Shown: positions 61,812-64,000 of the stretch, piece by piece | Layout: every line of letters begins with the position of its first letter | Position numbering within the stretch: the first letter of the stretch is position 1 | Source of the DNA: Enterocloster lavalensis | GTDB taxonomy: Bacteria > Bacillota > Clostridia > Lachnospirales > Lachnospiraceae | NCBI RefSeq assembly: GCF_902364025.1 | Contig: NZ_CABJCG010000018.1 | Span: 32,762 to 96,761, forward strand | Direction of reading: 5' to 3' | DNA: 64,000 bases | Position numbers and translations under genes: made by a program | The notes under the pieces: generated by a model | Database searches by the model: none | Told to the model about the DNA's origin: nothing | The model's input: only the letters and a program-made list of their open reading frames with translations

Positions 61812-63413
61812 ATGCCAGTTAAATACGTGTTTGTCACCGGCGGAGTGGTTTCCGGCCTTGGCAAAGGCATCACGGCCGCGTCCCTGGGCCGTCTCTTGAA
61901 AGCCCGCGGCTACAGGGTAACCATGCAGAAGTTCGATCCCTATATCAACATCGACCCCGGCACCATGAATCCCGTCCAGCACGGCGAGGTTTTCGTGACC
62001 GACGACGGCGCTGAGACCGACCTGGACCTGGGGCACTACGAGCGCTTCATCGACGAAAGCCTGACGAAGAACTCCAACGTGACCACCGGCAAGGTCTACT
62101 GGACAGTTTTACAGAAGGAGCGCCGCGGCGGCTTCGGAGGCGGCACGGTCCAGGTGATCCCCCATATCACCAACGAGATCAAGAGCCGTTTTCACCGCAA
62201 CCCCTCCACCCAGGAGACGGAAATCGCCATCATCGAGGTGGGCGGCACGGTGGGCGACATCGAAAGCCAGCCCTTTCTGGAAGCCATCCGCCAGTTCCAG
62301 CGCGAAGCAGGTCCGGGAAATACCTGCATGATCCACGTCACCCTCATCCCCTATCTGAAAGCCTCCGGCGAGCTGAAAACCAAGCCCACCCAGGCCAGCG
62401 TCAAAGATCTTCAAGGCATGGGCATTCAGCCCGACATCCTGGTCTGCCGCTCCGAACTCCCCTTAGACGACAATATCCGCAGCAAAATCGCCCTGTTCTG
62501 CAACGTTCCCTCCTCTCACGTAATCCAAAATCTGGATGTGGACGTCCTCTACGAGGCTCCTCTTGCCATGGAAAAAGAACATCTGGCCCAGGTCGCCTGT
62601 GAATGCCTCAATCTGGAATGCCCCGAACCGGACTTAGAGGACTGGAAGTCCATGATCGACGCCTGGAAACACCCCAGGTCCCAGGTGACCGTAGCCCTGG
62701 TAGGCAAATACATCCAGCTCCACGACGCCTACATTTCCGTGGTCGAAGCCTTAAAGCACGGCGGTGTGGCCAATCATGCCGCGGTGAACATCAAGTGGGT
62801 GGATTCCGAGACCGTCACCCGGGAAAATGCCGCCAGGCTCCTTGGGGACGTAAGCGGAATCCTGGTGCCCGGCGGCTTCGGCGACCGGGGCATCGACGGC
62901 AAAATCTGCGCCATCCAGTACGCCAGGGAACAGCAGATCCCCTTCCTCGGGCTGTGCCTTGGCATGCAGCTGGCCATCGTGGAGTTCGCCCGTCATGTGG
63001 CAGGCCTTGAGGACGCCCACAGCGTGGAGTTAAATCCCTCCACCACTCATCCCGTGATCCATCTGATGCCGGATCAGAACGGCGTGGAGGACATCGGCGG
63101 AACCCTGCGCCTGGGCTCCTATCCCTGCGTGCTGGACAAGGACTCCAAAGCCTTCTCCCTGTACGGAGCCGAAACCATCCATGAGCGCCACCGCCACCGC
63201 TACGAGGTGAACAACGACTACCGGAAAATCCTGACGGACAACGGCTTAAAGCTCTCCGGCCTGTCCCCGGACGGCCGCATCGTGGAGATGATCGAGATCC
63301 CGTCCCACCCCTGGTTTATGGCCACCCAGGCCCACCCGGAGTTAAAAAGCAGGCCCAACCGGCCTCACCCGCTGTTTCAGGGCTTTATCGAGGCCGCCCT
63401 TAAAACCCGTTAA
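61812..63413 (+). CDS. pyrG: CTP synthase
   Basis: 533 residues, standard. It aminates UTP to CTP using glutamine. The N-terminal synthase domain begins [23 protein letters not shown] (ATP loop) and contains [14 protein letters not shown]. The C-terminal glutamine amidotransferase has the nucleophile in [16 protein letters not shown] (about residue 379) and the His-Glu pair in [19 protein letters not shown] lies 8 nt before the ATG. It is transcribed away from ftsH. Confidence 0.96.
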   Translation: MPVKYVFVTGGVVSGLGKGITAASLGRLLKARGYRVTMQKFDPYINIDPGTMNPVQHGEVFVTDDGAETDLDLGHYERFIDESLTKNSNVTTGKVYWTVLQKERRGGFGGGTVQVIPHITNEIKSRFHRNPSTQETEIAIIEVGGTVGDIESQPFLEAIRQFQREAGPGNTCMIHVTLIPYLKASGELKTKPTQASVKDLQGMGIQPDILVCRSELPLDDNIRSKIALFCNVPSSHVIQNLDVDVLYEAPLAMEKEHLAQVACECLNLECPEPDLEDWKSMIDAWKHPRSQVTVALVGKYIQLHDAYISVVEALKHGGVANHAAVNIKWVDSETVTRENAARLLGDVSGILVPGGFGDRGIDGKICAIQYAREQQIPFLGLCLGMQLAIVEFARHVAGLEDAHSVELNPSTTHPVIHLMPDQNGVEDIGGTLRLGSYPCVLDKDSKAFSLYGAETIHERHRHRYEVNNDYRKILTDNGLKLSGLSPDGRIVEMIEIPSHPWFMATQAHPELKSRPNRPHPLFQGFIEAALKTR

Positions 63414-63519
63414 TTCCCTGAACCACCGGTAATTTCCTGCTCAGAAATAGCCGCCGGGGCGCACACTAAGAGTGCGGATTGAAGCGGCCCATTGTAAAAT
63501 GTTCAGGAGGTGATCCGGT

Positions 63520-63684
63520 ATGAACCACAAAGAAGACTGTGACATTGACGTACAGGCCTGTTCCACCATGGACTGTACCGGCCTGATCCCGTCCCTGCCC
63601 CAATCCGAGGCCGAGCGGGAGGCGTATGAGGATTTATATCCTTATATTACCAAGGCGGTTAAACCAAAGGACCAGGCCAGATAA
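63520..63684 (+). CDS. Small Cys-containing protein of unknown function
   Basis: 54 residues (MNHKEDCDIDVQACSTMDCTG at the start, ending KPKDQAR), with AGGAGG 9 nt before the ATG and a strong terminator right behind. Three cysteines in the first 20 residues could bind a metal. The second half, QSEAEREAYEDLYPY, is helical and acidic. It is on the same strand as pyrG, 106 bp downstream. I do not recognise the family. The SD and terminator make it likely to be a real gene. Confidence 0.7.
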   Translation: MNHKEDCDIDVQACSTMDCTGLIPSLPQSEAEREAYEDLYPYITKAVKPKDQAR

Positions 63685-63703
63685 CCCAGGCCAAGGGTTC
63701 CGA

Positions 63704-63735
63704 GAGTCCGGCCCGGCAAACGGCCGGGCTCTTTT
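63704..63735 (+). terminator. Terminator of the small Cys protein
   Basis: GAGTCCGGCC and GGCCGGGCTC pair over 10 positions (one G-T), with loop CGGCAAAC, followed by TTTT. Confidence 0.88.
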
Positions 63736-63787
63736 CGTTTGATATGCCTCTCTGCGCCATAGGGCCGCAAGCGGCCCATTGCATTCA

Positions 63788-63834
63788 ACAAAAAAACCTC
63801 CCCGGCAGCGTTCACACCGCCCGGGAGAGGTTCC
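63788..63834 (-). terminator. Terminator of the ABC ATPase gene
   Basis: Minus-strand AACCTCTCCCGGGCGG pairs with CTGCCGGGGAGGTT, and seven T follow. Confidence 0.88.
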
Positions 63835-63854
63835 TTCATTTCGTCTATTCCATT

Positions 63855-64000
63855 TTATCCCCGCATAAACCTCCCCAAAAACTCCTTGGTCTGCGGATTC
63901 TGGGGGTTCTCAAAAATATCCTTCGGCGTTCCGTCCTCACAGATCACGCCGTCGGCCATGAACACCACGCGGGTGGACACGTCCCTGGCAAAGGCCATCT
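63855..64000 (-). CDS. Amino acid ABC transporter ATP-binding protein (C-terminal part)
   Basis: Only the last 48 codons are inside the window. They read MAFARDVSTRVVFMADG, then EDGTPKDIFENPQN and QTKEFLGRFMRG. This is the region after the H-loop in GlnQ/polar amino-acid ABC ATPases (HEMxFA... signature). The gene continues to the right. Polar amino acid uptake is the likely role. Confidence 0.85.
   Translation of the reverse strand, partial: MAFARDVSTRVVFMADGVICEDGTPKDIFENPQNPQTKEFLGRFMRG

Overview
The window looks like a chromosomal segment of a GC-rich, spore-forming Clostridia, most likely Lachnospiraceae. The pointers are Mini-III RNase next to cysS, LL-diaminopimelate aminotransferase (dapL), a SleC-like spore-cortex protein, a 445-residue glutamine synthetase with an ANTAR protein, many PTS and TrkH/KdpD-type genes, and strong Shine-Dalgarno (SD) sites (AGGAGG) before most genes. 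Most of the window is ordinary core genome. One block at about 29.2-33.2 kb is visibly AT-rich and accessory.

Layout. 0-4.5 kb: translation and isoprenoid genes (rlmB, mrnC, cysS, ispF) and a lipid kinase. 4.5-4.9 kb: tRNA-Val and tRNA-Met with their own promoter and terminator. 4.9-9.8 kb: a Uma2 nuclease-fold protein and a potassium-uptake operon (two TrkA-type subunits, TrkH, and a KdpD-like protein that lacks the phospho-acceptor His). 9.9-14.7 kb: an NhaC antiporter, a dicarboxylate/amino-acid symporter and a MalY/PatB enzyme, divergent from a MarR regulator whose likely operators are visible. 14.7-20.5 kb: a cold-shock gene with a hairpin leader, a deaminase, a small XRE pair, and the fruK-fruA operon with an RpiR regulator. 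20.7-28.9 kb: PAP2, a broken Rpn-type nuclease, a glycosyltransferase, a divergent carbamate kinase and carAB. 29.2-34.5 kb: a broken and an intact copy of a SleC-like gene bracketing an AT-rich two-gene cassette and a decayed IS4-family element. 34.7-42 kb: an FAD enzyme, a CMP-kinase-like protein, a Nudix hydrolase and a bgl operon with a LicT-type antiterminator system. 42.3-48.9 kb: a sigma-54 controlled cluster. 49-55.8 kb: a cell-wall amidase, Lrp, dapL, dapF, ANTAR, glnA and a second DapF with both catalytic cysteines replaced by serine. 55.9-64 kb: an AraC regulator, an orphan ABC binding protein, an amidohydrolase, ftsH with a repetitive Gln/Gly tail, pyrG, a small Cys protein and the edge of an amino-acid ABC ATPase.

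The best candidate for an undescribed system is the 42.3-48.9 kb cluster: DUF1097 membrane protein, PAS/AAA+/HTH sigma-54 activator, nitrilase-family amidase, PgdA/PuuE-like deacetylase, a small CxxC protein, a CobW-type metallochaperone GTPase and a DUF1622 membrane protein. Near-consensus -24/-12 sigma-54 promoters sit before the nitrilase and before DUF1097. I infer an inducible amide or ureide degradation pathway with a metal-dependent step and membrane partners. The substrate is unknown. The second candidate is the AT-rich pair at 29.9-31.4 kb, a soluble protein plus a four-helix membrane protein, which has the build of a two-gene defence or abortive-infection cassette. Other unusual items are a 52-bp tandem element shared by two promoters, structured leaders before csp and glnA, and the double-Ser DapF.

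All calls are from reading the sequence; no searches were run. Start codons were moved from the longest open frame to the site with the best ribosome binding site wherever the two differed.
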